Source: Bacterioplanoides sp965219715 (GTDB lineage Bacteria > Pseudomonadota > Gammaproteobacteria > Pseudomonadales > Oceanobacteraceae). From it: a DNA stretch of 64,000 bases. Below the pieces are notes generated by a model. That model had not been told where the DNA came from and did no database searches. It saw nothing but the letters and a program-made list of their open reading frames with translations. A program made the translations under genes and the position numbers. This document shows, in pieces, positions 34,269 through 44,243 of the stretch; positions within the stretch are counted from its first letter, which is position 1; each line of letters begins with the position of its first letter. The DNA lies in contig NZ_OZ244785.1 in assembly GCF_965219715.1 (NCBI RefSeq), positions 1,922,001 through 1,986,000 on the forward strand. The letters are read 5' to 3'.

Positions 34269-35306
34269 CTATCCCAATTCTTTGCTTAAGCGCGGACCAA
34301 TATCCTGCAGCGCCAATACTTCATCGTTCAGACCTTCTTTAATGACTGCCAGCGGCATACCAAAAATTACGCAGCTTTCTTCATCCTGCGCCCATATCGT
34401 TGAGCCGGAACTCTTTAACAAGCGCGCGCCTTCTTTGCCGTCCGATCCCATTCCGGTCAGAACAATGGCCAGGGTTGAACGTGGAAAATGTTTCGCTGCC
34501 GAGGCAAAGGCAATATCAACACTCGGCTTATAGTTAATACGCTGATCACTTTCATGAATATGAATTGAGCCACCATTACGTTTATCAACCATTAACTGCA
34601 TACCGCCGGGGGCAACATAGACGTGACCGTTTTTCAGCACATCCCCATCTTCCGCTTCTTTAACGATCAGCGGACTCATACCATTCAATCGTTCGGCAAA
34701 CGCCTTGGTAAACGAACCAGGCATATGTTGAACAATCACAATCGGAGTCTGAAATCCGGCAGGTATCGATTTAAACAACGTTTGTAATGCGGCAGGGCCA
34801 CCAGTGGAGGTACCGATAACAACGACATCCGTTTTGCCAACTGGCTTACTTCGGGCAGGTCGAGCAGAAACCGTAGGAGCAGGAGAAGCCTCCGACAGAA
34901 CCCGGGACTGCTTACGGGCAACAGCCGCAATTTTATCGGTCAGCGCTTTTTTTACTTCTGCTGTACCTTTCGCCACAGCATCAAAATTTTTCGACAGGAA
35001 ATCCAGAGCACCAGCGTCCAACGCATCCAGCGTTACCCTGGCTCCTTCAAATGTCAGTGATGAGAACATCAGAATAGGCACAGGCTGTTGCGCCATAATC
35101 GTCCGCACGGCCGTAATGCCATCCATAACCGGCATTTCGTAGTCCATGGTAATGACATCGGGCTTCAGCGACGCATTCATTTCAACAGCTTCACGTCCAT
35201 TCGACGCGCTGCCAACCACTTCCATACGTCCATCGGCATTGATGATTTCGGAAACCCGGCGACGGAAAAACCCGGAATCATCAACAACCAGAACTCGAAT
35301 GCTCAT
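34269..35306 (-). CDS. cheB: chemotaxis methylesterase/glutaminase CheB (system I)
   Basis: Removes receptor methyl groups when phosphorylated, giving adaptation. 345 residues. A receiver domain (1-120) has DDSGFFRR and the phosphorylated aspartate in VITMDYEMPVMDG. A linker is followed by the esterase domain (about 155-345) with catalytic serine in GTSTGGPAAL, histidine in IVQHMPGSFT and aspartate in TGMGSDGKEG. No cheR lies in this operon, so its methyltransferase partner must be elsewhere, perhaps shared with system II. Eighteen bases after cheA. Confidence 0.95.
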   Translation of the reverse strand: MSIRVLVVDDSGFFRRRVSEIINADGRMEVVGSASNGREAVEMNASLKPDVITMDYEMPVMDGITAVRTIMAQQPVPILMFSSLTFEGARVTLDALDAGALDFLSKNFDAVAKGTAEVKKALTDKIAAVARKQSRVLSEASPAPTVSARPARSKPVGKTDVVVIGTSTGGPAALQTLFKSIPAGFQTPIVIVQHMPGSFTKAFAERLNGMSPLIVKEAEDGDVLKNGHVYVAPGGMQLMVDKRNGGSIHIHESDQRINYKPSVDIAFASAAKHFPRSTLAIVLTGMGSDGKEGARLLKSSGSTIWAQDEESCVIFGMPLAVIKEGLNDEVLALQDIGPRLSKELG

Positions 35307-35324
35307 TCATTCCCCTTATTGGCT

Positions 35325-37580
35325 TCAGGCCGCGTTTATCGTTCTCGACGAGTAGTGATTGAGCATGCTCGGGATATCCAGAATCAGGGCAATACGACCA
35401 TCACCAGTGATTGTTGCGCCCGCCATACCTGCGGTACCGTGCAACATTTTACCCAGCGGTTTAATAACCACCTCTTCCTGGCCAATTAACTGATCAACGA
35501 CAAATCCAACTCGTTTTGTGCCAACCGAAACCACCACGACATGGGCGCTTTCATCAGCCTTGGCAAACTCCTCGCCTTTAACCAACCAGCGCTTAAGGTG
35601 GAACAGCGGGATGGGTTTCTCACGCACGACCACCACTTCCTGACCATCAACAATATTGGTTTGAGTCAGATCCAGGTGGAAAATTTCGTTCACACTCACC
35701 AACGGGAAGGCAAATGCCTGATCTTTCAGCATCACCATCAGCGTTGGCATAATGGCCAGCGTTAACGGTACTTTAATCCGGATACTGGTGCCTTTACCCA
35801 TCTCAGAATCGATATTGATCGTACCGTTGAGTTGGGTAATTTTGGTTTTAACCACGTCCATACCAACGCCGCGGCCCGAGACGTCCGAAATCTGCTCTTT
35901 GGTCGAGAAACCAGGCGCAAAGATCAGGTTGTAACATTCATTCTCAGTCAGACGATCAGCAGCATCCTGATCCATAACACCTTTTTCGACCGCTTTACGG
36001 CGCAGAACATCAGCGTCCATACCACCGCCATCATCCTGAATAATCAGCAGGATATGATCGCCTTCCTGCTCAGCCGATAACACAACGGTACCAACACGAG
36101 CTTTACCGTTTTGTTCACGCTGATCCGGCATTTCAACACCATGGTCAACGGCGTTACGCACCAAGTGAACCAATGGGTCCGCCAGAGCTTCAACCAGGTT
36201 TTTGTCCAGATCGGTCTCTTCACCACGCAGCTCAAGGTTAATTTCTTTCTTCAGCTGACGGGCAAGGTCACGTACAACCCGAGGGAAGCGGCCAAACACT
36301 TTCTTGATGGGCTGCATCCGGGTTTTCATAACGGACGCCTGCAGGTCACCAGTGACCACGTCGAGGTTGGCAACTGCTTTTGCCATCGATTCATCGCTGC
36401 TCTTCAGACCAAGCCTGACCAGGCGATTACGCACCAGAACCAACTCGCCAACCATATTCATAATGTCGTCGAGACGCTTGGTATCAACCCGAACAGTTGC
36501 TTCAGCAGCCGGGGCTTCTTTATCCGCTGCACGTTTAGCCGGTGCAGCAGGCTTCGCAGGTTTGGCTTTGGTCTCTTTTTTCGCCGCTGGAGCCGCAGCT
36601 GCAGCAGGTTTTGCGGCAGCAGGTTGGGCTGGTTTAGCGGGCTGTTCTTTAGCCGGAGGAGGCGCAGGCGCCTCAGGGGCTTTAGCGTCCGCTTCAGAGT
36701 CTGTAGTCGCTGAATGCTTGCCTTTACCATGCAGACGATCCAACAACTCTTCAAACTCTGAGTCAGTAATCAGATCATCACCGCCAGATGGAGTCGCTGG
36801 CGAAAGCTTTTCATCGTTTGATTCTTCTGCTGGCGACTCTTGCTTCTTAGCATCGTCGGCGCTGATGTGCTTTCCTTTGCCATGAATCTGATCAAGCAAA
36901 GCTTCAAACTCGGCTTCGGTGATCTCGTCATCGTCATCGGCTGTCTCACCACCGATATCAAAAAACTCATCGCCACCCGCCGCCGGAGCTGCAGGTTCTG
37001 CCGGTGCAGCTGGCGCTTCAGATTTTTCATCTAAGGCATCCAGCAGCTGTTCAAATTCATCGTCTGTGATATCGCCGGAATCTTGCTCAGAAGCGGGTTC
37101 AACCGGGGCAGGCTCCTCAGCAACATCAGCAACTGCCGGAGCTGGCTCTTCTGCAGCAGCCGGTTCAGCGGCACTGGATTCATCTTCGGATTCGGGGAGC
37201 GCTAATTGATGCAGGCGCTCAATTAAAGCCGGATCTGCATTCTCTGGCTCCGCGCCGGAACGCACCGCTTCAAACATCTCGTTAACACTGTCCAACGCCT
37301 GCAGAACAACGTCCATCAGATCCGGATTAACCGTTCTGTTGCCGTTTCTGAGCGTATCGAACACATTTTCCGCCGCGTGACAGCAATCAACCAATGGGTT
37401 CAGCTGTAAGAAACCAGCACCACCTTTAACGGTGTGGAAGCCACGGAAAATGGCATTAAGCAGGTCGTTATCATCCGGGCGCTGCTCAAGATCAACGAGC
37501 TGCTCGGACAGTAATTCAAGAATTTCACCGGCTTCAATCAAAAAATCCTGGAGGATTTCTTCATCTGCATCGAAACTCAT
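35325..37580 (-). CDS. cheA: chemotaxis histidine kinase CheA (system I) with repeated linker motif
   Basis: Central kinase of the flagellar chemotaxis array. 751 residues. The P1 phosphotransfer domain (1-125) has H49 in FHTVKGGAGF. The region where P2 normally lies (about 130-360) is replaced by a low-complexity Ala/Pro/Glu/Lys linker holding three copies of an (I)TxxEFExLLDxL motif, at about 170-184, 219-237 and 270-288; the last two end HGKGKH. Dimerisation P3 (about 362-440), ATP-binding P4 (VHLVRNAVDHG, DDGGGMD, GRGVGMDVV) and CheW-like P5 follow. The GC-rich linker is strongly Ala-coding, unlike its flanks. Confidence 0.95.
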   Translation of the reverse strand: MSFDADEEILQDFLIEAGEILELLSEQLVDLEQRPDDNDLLNAIFRGFHTVKGGAGFLQLNPLVDCCHAAENVFDTLRNGNRTVNPDLMDVVLQALDSVNEMFEAVRSGAEPENADPALIERLHQLALPESEDESSAAEPAAAEEPAPAVADVAEEPAPVEPASEQDSGDITDDEFEQLLDALDEKSEAPAAPAEPAAPAAGGDEFFDIGGETADDDDEITEAEFEALLDQIHGKGKHISADDAKKQESPAEESNDEKLSPATPSGGDDLITDSEFEELLDRLHGKGKHSATTDSEADAKAPEAPAPPPAKEQPAKPAQPAAAKPAAAAAPAAKKETKAKPAKPAAPAKRAADKEAPAAEATVRVDTKRLDDIMNMVGELVLVRNRLVRLGLKSSDESMAKAVANLDVVTGDLQASVMKTRMQPIKKVFGRFPRVVRDLARQLKKEINLELRGEETDLDKNLVEALADPLVHLVRNAVDHGVEMPDQREQNGKARVGTVVLSAEQEGDHILLIIQDDGGGMDADVLRRKAVEKGVMDQDAADRLTENECYNLIFAPGFSTKEQISDVSGRGVGMDVVKTKITQLNGTINIDSEMGKGTSIRIKVPLTLAIMPTLMVMLKDQAFAFPLVSVNEIFHLDLTQTNIVDGQEVVVVREKPIPLFHLKRWLVKGEEFAKADESAHVVVVSVGTKRVGFVVDQLIGQEEVVIKPLGKMLHGTAGMAGATITGDGRIALILDIPSMLNHYSSRTINAA

Positions 37581-37592
37581 CCGTTAGCTCCT

Positions 37593-38378
37593 CTAAAAGC
37601 CAAGACTGGATAACAAGTCATCTACGTCATCCTGGCTACTAACTACATCTTCGCTGGATTTATCAATCTGCGGGCCTTCCGCCTCAATATCCCCATCCGC
37701 TGATGGTTCAGACTGACTTTCTCCAACCTCTAAGTCACTGTGGGTAATTCCGGTAATGGAATCGACGTGGCCAGCCATAGCCACCAGGGTTACCAAACGC
37801 GATTCAACGTCGCGGACCAGGTCCGCTACTTTGTGAATCACCTGCCCGGTCAAATCCTGGAAATCCTGGGCCAGCATAATGTCTGACAATTGACCCTGTA
37901 ATTGCTGCGATTGCGTTTCACTGTTTTGTAAAAACGCCTGAATATCTTTGCTCAGAGCGCGAAACTCTTCCGGCTTAAGTTCTTTATTCAAAAATCGCTG
38001 CCATTGCTGCGACAGCTCACCAGAGCGACTCTGAATATCAGCCGCCAATGGCAAACTTGCTTCAACCAGATCCATTGTTCGGTTAGCGGATTTATCTGTC
38101 ATTTCAACGACGTACGCTAACTTATCGGTCGCGTGTTCGATTTCTGAACCTGCGCCAATGGAATCAATTTTTAAATTTTTAATAGATTCATGCAGAGCAC
38201 GGGTCAATCGGCCTATTTCTTCGTAAAGAGTACGGTCACGTACTTGATTGAGATCGTTAACCATGGCTACAGCTTTTCCTAAATCACCGCTTTCCAGCTG
38301 CTTTAACATGCCTTCGGCCAGGGTTTTCATCTCTGAGCCGATTGCACCGTCATCATCCGACTGTTTGATGTCTGACAT
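37593..38378 (-). CDS. cheZ: CheY phosphatase CheZ
   Basis: Dephosphorylates CheY-P so that the motor signal decays quickly. 261 residues, slightly long for the family, with an acidic N-terminus. A long helical hairpin (about 50-190) contains the catalytic ILAQDFQDLTGQ-type segment (MLAQDFQDLTGQVI) with the glutamine that attacks the phosphoaspartate. An acidic linker follows, and the C-terminal peptide DDVDDLLSSLGF matches the CheY-binding tail of enteric CheZ. Lies 12 bases before cheA. Confidence 0.95.
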   Translation of the reverse strand: MSDIKQSDDDGAIGSEMKTLAEGMLKQLESGDLGKAVAMVNDLNQVRDRTLYEEIGRLTRALHESIKNLKIDSIGAGSEIEHATDKLAYVVEMTDKSANRTMDLVEASLPLAADIQSRSGELSQQWQRFLNKELKPEEFRALSKDIQAFLQNSETQSQQLQGQLSDIMLAQDFQDLTGQVIHKVADLVRDVESRLVTLVAMAGHVDSITGITHSDLEVGESQSEPSADGDIEAEGPQIDKSSEDVVSSQDDVDDLLSSLGF

Positions 38379-38393
38379 CGCGTTGCCTTCCGG

Positions 38394-38768
38394 TTAGCCT
38401 TCGACTCGTTCAAAGATTTTGTCGATTTTTTCTTTCAACACTGCTGCGGTGAAAGGTTTTACAACGTAGCCGTTCACGCCGGCCTGCGCTGCTGCGACAA
38501 TCTGATCACGCTTGGCTTCTGCCGTTACCATCAACACGGGCATGGACTTCAGGCGTTCGTCTTCGCGTACTTTTTTAAGCAGCTCAAGGCCTGTCATTCC
38601 GGGCATATTCCAATCGGTGACCAGAAAATCAAAATCACCGTTCTGCAGCATCGGTAAAGCGGTTGTCCCATCATCGGCTTCGGCCGTGTTGGTAAACCCC
38701 AGATCACGCAGTAAATTTTTGACAATACGTCTCATCGTAGAAAAATCATCAACGATAAGAATCTTCAT
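38394..38768 (-). CDS. cheY: chemotaxis response regulator CheY (system I)
   Basis: Phosphorylated CheY binds FliM and FliN to change motor rotation. 124 residues from the ATG at 38768, giving MKILIVDDFSTMRRIV, the family-standard start; an upstream GTG would add eight residues. Receiver landmarks: the DD acid pair at 7-8, phospho-aspartate in FLVTDWNMPGMTG, T in VTAEAKR and lysine in VVKPFTA. First gene of the system I operon and 198 bases downstream of the fliA stop, a gap that may contain its promoter and an inverted repeat CTTGTT..AACAAG around 38840-38866. Confidence 0.96.
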   Translation of the reverse strand: MKILIVDDFSTMRRIVKNLLRDLGFTNTAEADDGTTALPMLQNGDFDFLVTDWNMPGMTGLELLKKVREDERLKSMPVLMVTAEAKRDQIVAAAQAGVNGYVVKPFTAAVLKEKIDKIFERVEG

Positions 38769-38966
38769 ATTTTTGTCCAAAACGACCTCCACTAGTCGAC
38801 TTTGTATATTCCAAGTCGTTACTAAGATTTAGTGTAGACCTTGTTATGGCTTTATCCAGAAACAAGCTGGGGAGATTCGCGATTCTTTAACAAGAATATC
38901 GATTAGGCAGGGAGTGGCTGAGCACTCAGGTATAAGAGTTTTTAACAGGATTAAGCAGCGGGCGAA

Positions 38967-39698
38967 TTATTCGATCCAGCCAGTCAGTCGGGAGCGTAAC
39001 CGCGCTGCGGCCTGACTGTGAATCTGACTAACACGACTTTCACTGACGCCCAGAACTGCGCCGATTTCTTTCAGGTTGAGCTCTTCATCGTAATACAGCG
39101 CCAGCACCAGTTGCTCACGCTCTGGAAGTCCTTTGATCGCTTCAGCCAGACTGTTCTGGAAACTTCCCCTTTCAATACCTTCCAACGGATTAGGGCTGTC
39201 AGTTTCAAACACGTCGGCGCCGGATTCACTTTTCTCCAGCACTTCCTCGTAGCTGAACAGCCGACATCCTGCACTGTCCTGAAGAATCGAATGGTATTCC
39301 TGTTGAGAAATTCCCAGATGCTCAGCCACTTCACTGTCTTCAGCATCACGGCCTTTTTCGCTTTCAACCTGCTTTATGGCCTCAGAGATACGTCGACTGT
39401 TGCGATGCACTGAGCGAGGTGCCCAGTCGCCGCGGCGAATTTCATCCAGCATGGCACCACGAATACGGATACCGGCATAGGTCTCAAAACTGGCGCCTTT
39501 GCCACCGTCGTACTTACGCGTTGCTTCCAGTAAGCCGATCATGCCGGCCTGGATGAGATCATCGACCTGAACGCTATCGGGGAGTCGTCCGAGCATATGA
39601 TGCGCAATCCGCTTAACCAGCGGTGCATGCTCGCGAACTAATTCATCCACATTGTGATTTTGAACTTCTGAATACACCAGACAACTTCCCGCAACCAC
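38967..39698 (-). CDS. fliA: flagellar sigma factor FliA (sigma-28)
   Basis: Directs RNA polymerase to late flagellar and chemotaxis promoters. 243 residues starting at GTG 39698, which has GGAG seven bases upstream, inside the fleN stop region. Region 2 is visible as DDLIQAGMIGLLEATRKY with GASFETYAGIRIRGAMLDEIRR, and region 4 as ERGSF.. and LNLKEIGAVLGVSESRVSQIHSQA, the helix-turn-helix that reads the -35. Last gene of flhF-fleN-fliA, as in Pseudomonas. Its anti-sigma FlgM is not in the window. Confidence 0.95.
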   Translation of the reverse strand: MVAGSCLVYSEVQNHNVDELVREHAPLVKRIAHHMLGRLPDSVQVDDLIQAGMIGLLEATRKYDGGKGASFETYAGIRIRGAMLDEIRRGDWAPRSVHRNSRRISEAIKQVESEKGRDAEDSEVAEHLGISQQEYHSILQDSAGCRLFSYEEVLEKSESGADVFETDSPNPLEGIERGSFQNSLAEAIKGLPEREQLVLALYYDEELNLKEIGAVLGVSESRVSQIHSQAAARLRSRLTGWIE

Positions 39699-39700
39699 GA

Positions 39701-40519
39701 CTACGCTCCGGTTTCCTGAACCAGGCGATCAACAAAAAATTCCAGATGACCACGAGGCGTTGATGGCAACGGCCAGGAGTCCACTTTTTTCGACAACGCA
39801 CGAAATGCAGCCGACGCTTTGGCACGTGGATAAGCTTCCACCACGGCTTTCTGGCGTTGTACGGCGCGTTTCACCGCATCATCCTGAGGAATGGCTCCGA
39901 CGTATTGCATGGCGACATCCAGAAACCTGTCTGTGACCTTGGTCAGCTTACCAAATAACGCATTCCCTTCCTGTGGAGACTTCACCATATTGGCGATGAT
40001 ACGGAAGCGAAAAACACCATAGTCACGATTGAGCAGTTTAATCTGTGCGTAGGCATCAGTAATCGAAGTTGGTTCGTCAGTGACCACCATCAGTACTTCC
40101 TGCGCAGCACGAACAAAACTCATAACGGTATCTGAGATACCGGCTGCGGTATCGATGATAAGAACATCGATATCGTCACCAATATCGCTGAACGCCTGAA
40201 TCAGACCAGCGTGTTCCATCGAGTTCAGCTGGGATAACTTCTGCGTTCCTGAGGAGGCTGGCACAATACGAATACCGCCCGGTCCCTGAACCATAATGTC
40301 CCGCAGTTCACACTCGCCCTGCAGCACATTTTCAATTGTTTTTGTTGAGCTGATACCCAGCAGAATATCGATATTCGCTAAGCCGAGATCCGCATCCAAA
40401 ACCACAACTCGCCGGCCCATTTCAGCCAATGCGATAGCCAGGTTCACCGATACATTGCTTTTACCTACACCACCTTTACCACCGGTGATAGCAATGACTT
40501 GTACAGGGTGCCTAGACAT
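39701..40519 (-). CDS. fleN: flagellar number regulator FleN (FlhG), MinD-like ATPase
   Basis: ATPase that limits the number of polar flagella, in Pseudomonas by restraining the master regulator FleQ. 272 residues. The Walker A is GGKGGVGKS near residue 13, followed by the VVVLDADLGLANIDILLG segment typical of FlhG and the Walker B in VLIIDTAAGIS. C-terminal MinD-like membrane helix is not obvious. Seven bases after flhF and coupled to fliA. Pairs with FlhF, which sets position. Confidence 0.95.
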   Translation of the reverse strand: MSRHPVQVIAITGGKGGVGKSNVSVNLAIALAEMGRRVVVLDADLGLANIDILLGISSTKTIENVLQGECELRDIMVQGPGGIRIVPASSGTQKLSQLNSMEHAGLIQAFSDIGDDIDVLIIDTAAGISDTVMSFVRAAQEVLMVVTDEPTSITDAYAQIKLLNRDYGVFRFRIIANMVKSPQEGNALFGKLTKVTDRFLDVAMQYVGAIPQDDAVKRAVQRQKAVVEAYPRAKASAAFRALSKKVDSWPLPSTPRGHLEFFVDRLVQETGA

Positions 40520-40525
40520 ATTTGG

Positions 40526-41926
40526 TTATGCTCCTTGTTGAAAACGAGACTGAGTTGCCAGGTGCATCGCTTCTGCCGCCTGCCAGCGGGTGCGCGCCAT
40601 GCGAGCCATTTGTTCAGCCAGCTGAACCAGTTTGGCAGCATCCGGATAATGTACGTCATCCGGTATATGCGGGCCGTCGGTTACTATGGTGACTGGTAAT
40701 TTAGTCAGAGCGGCAACACTCATTGCCGGACCCAGGCTGAAACACTCATCAAGTTTTGTAAATACACAGCCAACTAAACCAGCTGCTTTAAAATGTTCAT
40801 AATTTTCCTGCAGGCAGCGCCCCTGACTGGTCAGAGGTAACACCAGCAATTTTTTCAGGCCGGAACCCGCTTTTTTAAGCATAGACAATTGTGTCTGAAA
40901 ATGTGGATCCTGACTGGCTAATCCAGCGCTATCGATCAGCACCAGCTTTTTGTTCTGGGTTTTTAACAGTGCGTTTTTAAAGGCTTTTTCATCATTTACC
41001 TTATGCAGTTCAACGCCCAGTAAACGGGAAAAGGTACTGATCTGATCATGTGCAGCAACGCGGTAATTGTCGAGCGTGATTAATGCCACACTGTCGCGGC
41101 CATGATGAATCACAAACTGGGCCGCCAGCTTACCAATAGTGGTGGTTTTACCGGCGCCGGTTGGTCCAACCAGAGCGTAACGGCCGCCCTTTTCCAACAG
41201 TTCCGGAGATGCCACAGGTAAGTCACTGGCAATCAGTTGTAACGCCTGCTGCCAGGCATCTTCAAGCGATTCACCATCTTTGATCTGACTGGCAACACGA
41301 TCAGCCCAGGCTGGCTCCAGACCAACATCCTGGCAACGTTGCCATAACTGAGACTGCTGCCAGGTCAAAGGGCGACTGGTATCCCAGGCACTGCCCTGAT
41401 GGCTTACCATCCAGTTTTTTAATTCTTTCAGCTCACCACTCATAGCATGGATAGCGCTGTTATAACGCTCTTCAGATTGCTTAACGCGGGCATCAAACGC
41501 TTGCTGGTCAAACTGAGGGAGCTCAGGCTCTGCAGCCGCTACCGGAGCTTTGTCAGCTGCCGGACGATCAAACTGATTAGTTTTCAGGCCACGGAGTACT
41601 TCTTCCAGGCCTTCGGTCGAATTCAGATCGGAACGCTGGGCAAACTCAACACGTTGCTGTTGTTCACGGCTGGCGCCATCCGCAGCTCCGCCAACACGCG
41701 ACTCTCGGTAAGCTTTGGCCGCTTCCAGTTCTTTCTGTAATTCCAGCTGGCGGGAAACATCGTCACTTTCGGCTTCATGGCCTGGTTGATAATCCAGAGC
41801 CGCAACCACTTCGAAGCCATCTTCAACTTTTTTGCTCGACATAATGACCGCATCGGCTCCCAATTCCTGAGAAACCTTGCGCAGGGCGAGCTGCATATTG
41901 GCAGCAACAAAGCGTTTCACTTTCAT
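40526..41926 (-). CDS. flhF: flagellar placement GTPase FlhF
   Basis: SRP-type GTPase that recruits flagellar basal components to the pole. 466 residues. A basic N-terminal B-domain (about 1-100, opening MKVKRFVAANMQLALRK) is followed by a variable acidic stretch, a helical N-domain and a G-domain (from about 245). G1 is VGPTGAGKTTTIGKL, G3-like DSAGL, and G4 FTKLDECFSLG. The flhA-flhF-fleN-fliA order is diagnostic of polar flagellates. Confidence 0.95.
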   Translation of the reverse strand: MKVKRFVAANMQLALRKVSQELGADAVIMSSKKVEDGFEVVAALDYQPGHEAESDDVSRQLELQKELEAAKAYRESRVGGAADGASREQQQRVEFAQRSDLNSTEGLEEVLRGLKTNQFDRPAADKAPVAAAEPELPQFDQQAFDARVKQSEERYNSAIHAMSGELKELKNWMVSHQGSAWDTSRPLTWQQSQLWQRCQDVGLEPAWADRVASQIKDGESLEDAWQQALQLIASDLPVASPELLEKGGRYALVGPTGAGKTTTIGKLAAQFVIHHGRDSVALITLDNYRVAAHDQISTFSRLLGVELHKVNDEKAFKNALLKTQNKKLVLIDSAGLASQDPHFQTQLSMLKKAGSGLKKLLVLPLTSQGRCLQENYEHFKAAGLVGCVFTKLDECFSLGPAMSVAALTKLPVTIVTDGPHIPDDVHYPDAAKLVQLAEQMARMARTRWQAAEAMHLATQSRFQQGA

Positions 41927-41967
41927 ACCAGAACCCCGGTCATTAGGTTAAAGATTCGTGTTAGTTA

Positions 41968-44190
41968 TCAATTATTTTGTGCGCCAACATTGGCAACGAT
42001 GGTGATACTTTTGTTGTCAGGAATTTCCTGATACGCCATCACAGTCAGCGCTTCGATACCGTTGCGGATAAATTCCGCCATCGCTGCGCGCAGCTGTGAT
42101 GTCACCAACAGTACCGCTGGCCGTCCTGCAACTTCCTGCTCCTGGGCAGCCTCTCCCAGAGAGCGCTGCAGAGTTTCCGCCATGCCAGGTTCCAGTATCA
42201 AACCGTACTGACTGCCTTGTTGTGCACTTTGCTGAAGAGTCTGAAGCAACAACTGTTCCAGTTGTGGATCTAAGGTGATAACCGGCAGCTCATCCGCGTT
42301 ACCAAAGATGTTCTGGACGATCATGCGCGACAGAGACAAGCGCGCAGCGGATACCATTGCGGCGGTATCTTGACTCTGGCCACCCATATTCGCCAAAGAC
42401 TCGGCAATAGAGCGCAGGTCACGCACCGGTACACTTTCTTTCAGTAAACTCTGCAGAACGTTTAACAGCTGGCTGACGCTGACGGTGTTCGGCACCAGCT
42501 CTTCGGCCAGTTTTGGCGACGTCTTCGCCAGCATATCCACCAGCTTCTGAACGTCTTCGTGGCCAATTAATTCATGGGCGTGTTTCTGCAATTTCTGGTT
42601 GATGTGAGTCGCCACCACGGTGCTGGCATCAACCACGGTATATCCGAGCGTCTGTGCTTTATCTTTCTGATCGGCATCGATCCAGAATGCGTCCAGACCA
42701 AAGGCCGGATCTTTGGTTGCCATACCTTCAATATCACCAAAGACCTGACCCGGATTAATCGCCAGTTCACGCTCGGGATAAATTTCCGCTTCGGCCAGAG
42801 TAACTCCCATCAAAGTAACGCGGTACTGATTGGGTAACAGATCCAGATTGTCGCGAATATGGACAGATGGCATCAAGAAGCCAAGATCCTGAGATAATTT
42901 ACGACGAACACCCTTAATACGATTGAGCAACTGACCGCCCTGATTTTTATCCACCAGGGGAATCAGACGATAACCCACTTCAAGGCCAACCCGATCAACG
43001 GGCTCAACGTCATCCCAGCCGAGTTCTTTCACTTCCATCTGTTTAATGGCAGCTTCAGCCTGTTCTTGTGGTGCCGTCAAGGCATTTGAACTGTCACCCA
43101 CAGCTCCACCGCTGCTCACTTTCGGCGGCATACCAAAACGCTGGGCAACCGCATCACCAAGCTTGCCCCCTTCCTTGCGCCAGTGAGACACATAAGCGGC
43201 AGTACCCGCAGCAGCGGCAGCACTGAGGAAAACAAAGTGTGGCATTCCCGGTACCACCCCCATAAGGAAAAGCAAACCAGCCGTCACACCCAATGTTCGG
43301 GATGAACCAAACATCTGGCCAACGACCTGTTCCCCCATCGCCTCTTCACTGCCGTTACGGGTAACCATAATCGCGGTGGCGGTCGACAGTAACAGCGACG
43401 GTATCTGGGCTACCAGGCCATCACCAATCGCTAACAAACTGTAGGCAGATAAGGCATCGCCAAAGCCCAGAGCGTGTTGCCCCATACCAATCGCCAGGCC
43501 ACCAACCACGTTGATAATCAGAATCAGAATGCCGGCAACCGCATCACCTTTCACAAACTTACTGGCACCATCCATCGAGCCATAAAAGTCGGCCTCTGCA
43601 GCAATTTCACCACGGCGTTTTTTTGCTTCGTCCGCTTCGATCAGGCCAGCATTTAAATCAGCATCAATGGCCATTTGTTTACCCGGCATTGCATCCAGGG
43701 TAAAGCGAGCACTTACTTCCGAAACCCGGCCAGCACCTTTGGTCACCACGACAAAGTTAATAATCACCAGAATGGTAAAAACAACCAGACCAACGGCATA
43801 GTTACCACCAATCAGTACTTCACCAAATGCCTCAATCACCTTACCCGCCGCATCACCGCCTTCGTGGCCGTACAGCAGTACTACACGGGTTGAAGCCACG
43901 TTCAGGGCCAGACGTAATAAGGTTGCGACTAACAGAATGGTTGGGAAGATGGCGAAATCCAGCGGTCGCTGGGCGTAAACACTCACCAGTAAAACGACAA
44001 TCGACAGAGTTATATTAAAAGTGAAAAACGTATCCAGCAGAAATGGCGGCAGCGGCAGGGTCATCATGCCCAGCAACACCAGAACCATCACAGGAATTCC
44101 CAGGTTTCCCTGAGCCAGTATGTTGGCCACCTGCTTAAGCTGGCCAGTTACCTGCTGTTTCGATACTGATTGTTTAGAAGCAACCGCCAT
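41968..44190 (-). CDS. flhA: flagellar export gate protein FlhA
   Basis: Largest membrane component of the type III export gate; uses the ion gradient to unfold and export flagellar subunits. 740 residues. Eight membrane segments fall within about 25-330, containing the conserved FHIPEP signature region (KGAGRVSEVSARFTLDAMPGKQMAIDADL). A cytoplasmic C-terminal domain (about 360-740) binds chaperone-substrate complexes. A sigma-54-like promoter lies 54 bases upstream, so it may begin its own transcription unit together with flhF-fleN-fliA. Confidence 0.97.
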   Translation of the reverse strand: MAVASKQSVSKQQVTGQLKQVANILAQGNLGIPVMVLVLLGMMTLPLPPFLLDTFFTFNITLSIVVLLVSVYAQRPLDFAIFPTILLVATLLRLALNVASTRVVLLYGHEGGDAAGKVIEAFGEVLIGGNYAVGLVVFTILVIINFVVVTKGAGRVSEVSARFTLDAMPGKQMAIDADLNAGLIEADEAKKRRGEIAAEADFYGSMDGASKFVKGDAVAGILILIINVVGGLAIGMGQHALGFGDALSAYSLLAIGDGLVAQIPSLLLSTATAIMVTRNGSEEAMGEQVVGQMFGSSRTLGVTAGLLFLMGVVPGMPHFVFLSAAAAAGTAAYVSHWRKEGGKLGDAVAQRFGMPPKVSSGGAVGDSSNALTAPQEQAEAAIKQMEVKELGWDDVEPVDRVGLEVGYRLIPLVDKNQGGQLLNRIKGVRRKLSQDLGFLMPSVHIRDNLDLLPNQYRVTLMGVTLAEAEIYPERELAINPGQVFGDIEGMATKDPAFGLDAFWIDADQKDKAQTLGYTVVDASTVVATHINQKLQKHAHELIGHEDVQKLVDMLAKTSPKLAEELVPNTVSVSQLLNVLQSLLKESVPVRDLRSIAESLANMGGQSQDTAAMVSAARLSLSRMIVQNIFGNADELPVITLDPQLEQLLLQTLQQSAQQGSQYGLILEPGMAETLQRSLGEAAQEQEVAGRPAVLLVTSQLRAAMAEFIRNGIEALTVMAYQEIPDNKSITIVANVGAQNN

Positions 44191-44243
44191 GTGTCTTTAC
44201 TACCCAAAAATAACGTCAGAAATTCATCACTGACGAGGAGTAG

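Noticed and set aside
36111..36885. Overlapping plus-strand frames of about 190-200 codons opposite cheA
   Set aside because: They arise from the Ala/Pro-rich linker of cheA read backwards (Ser/Ala/Arg/Gly low complexity).
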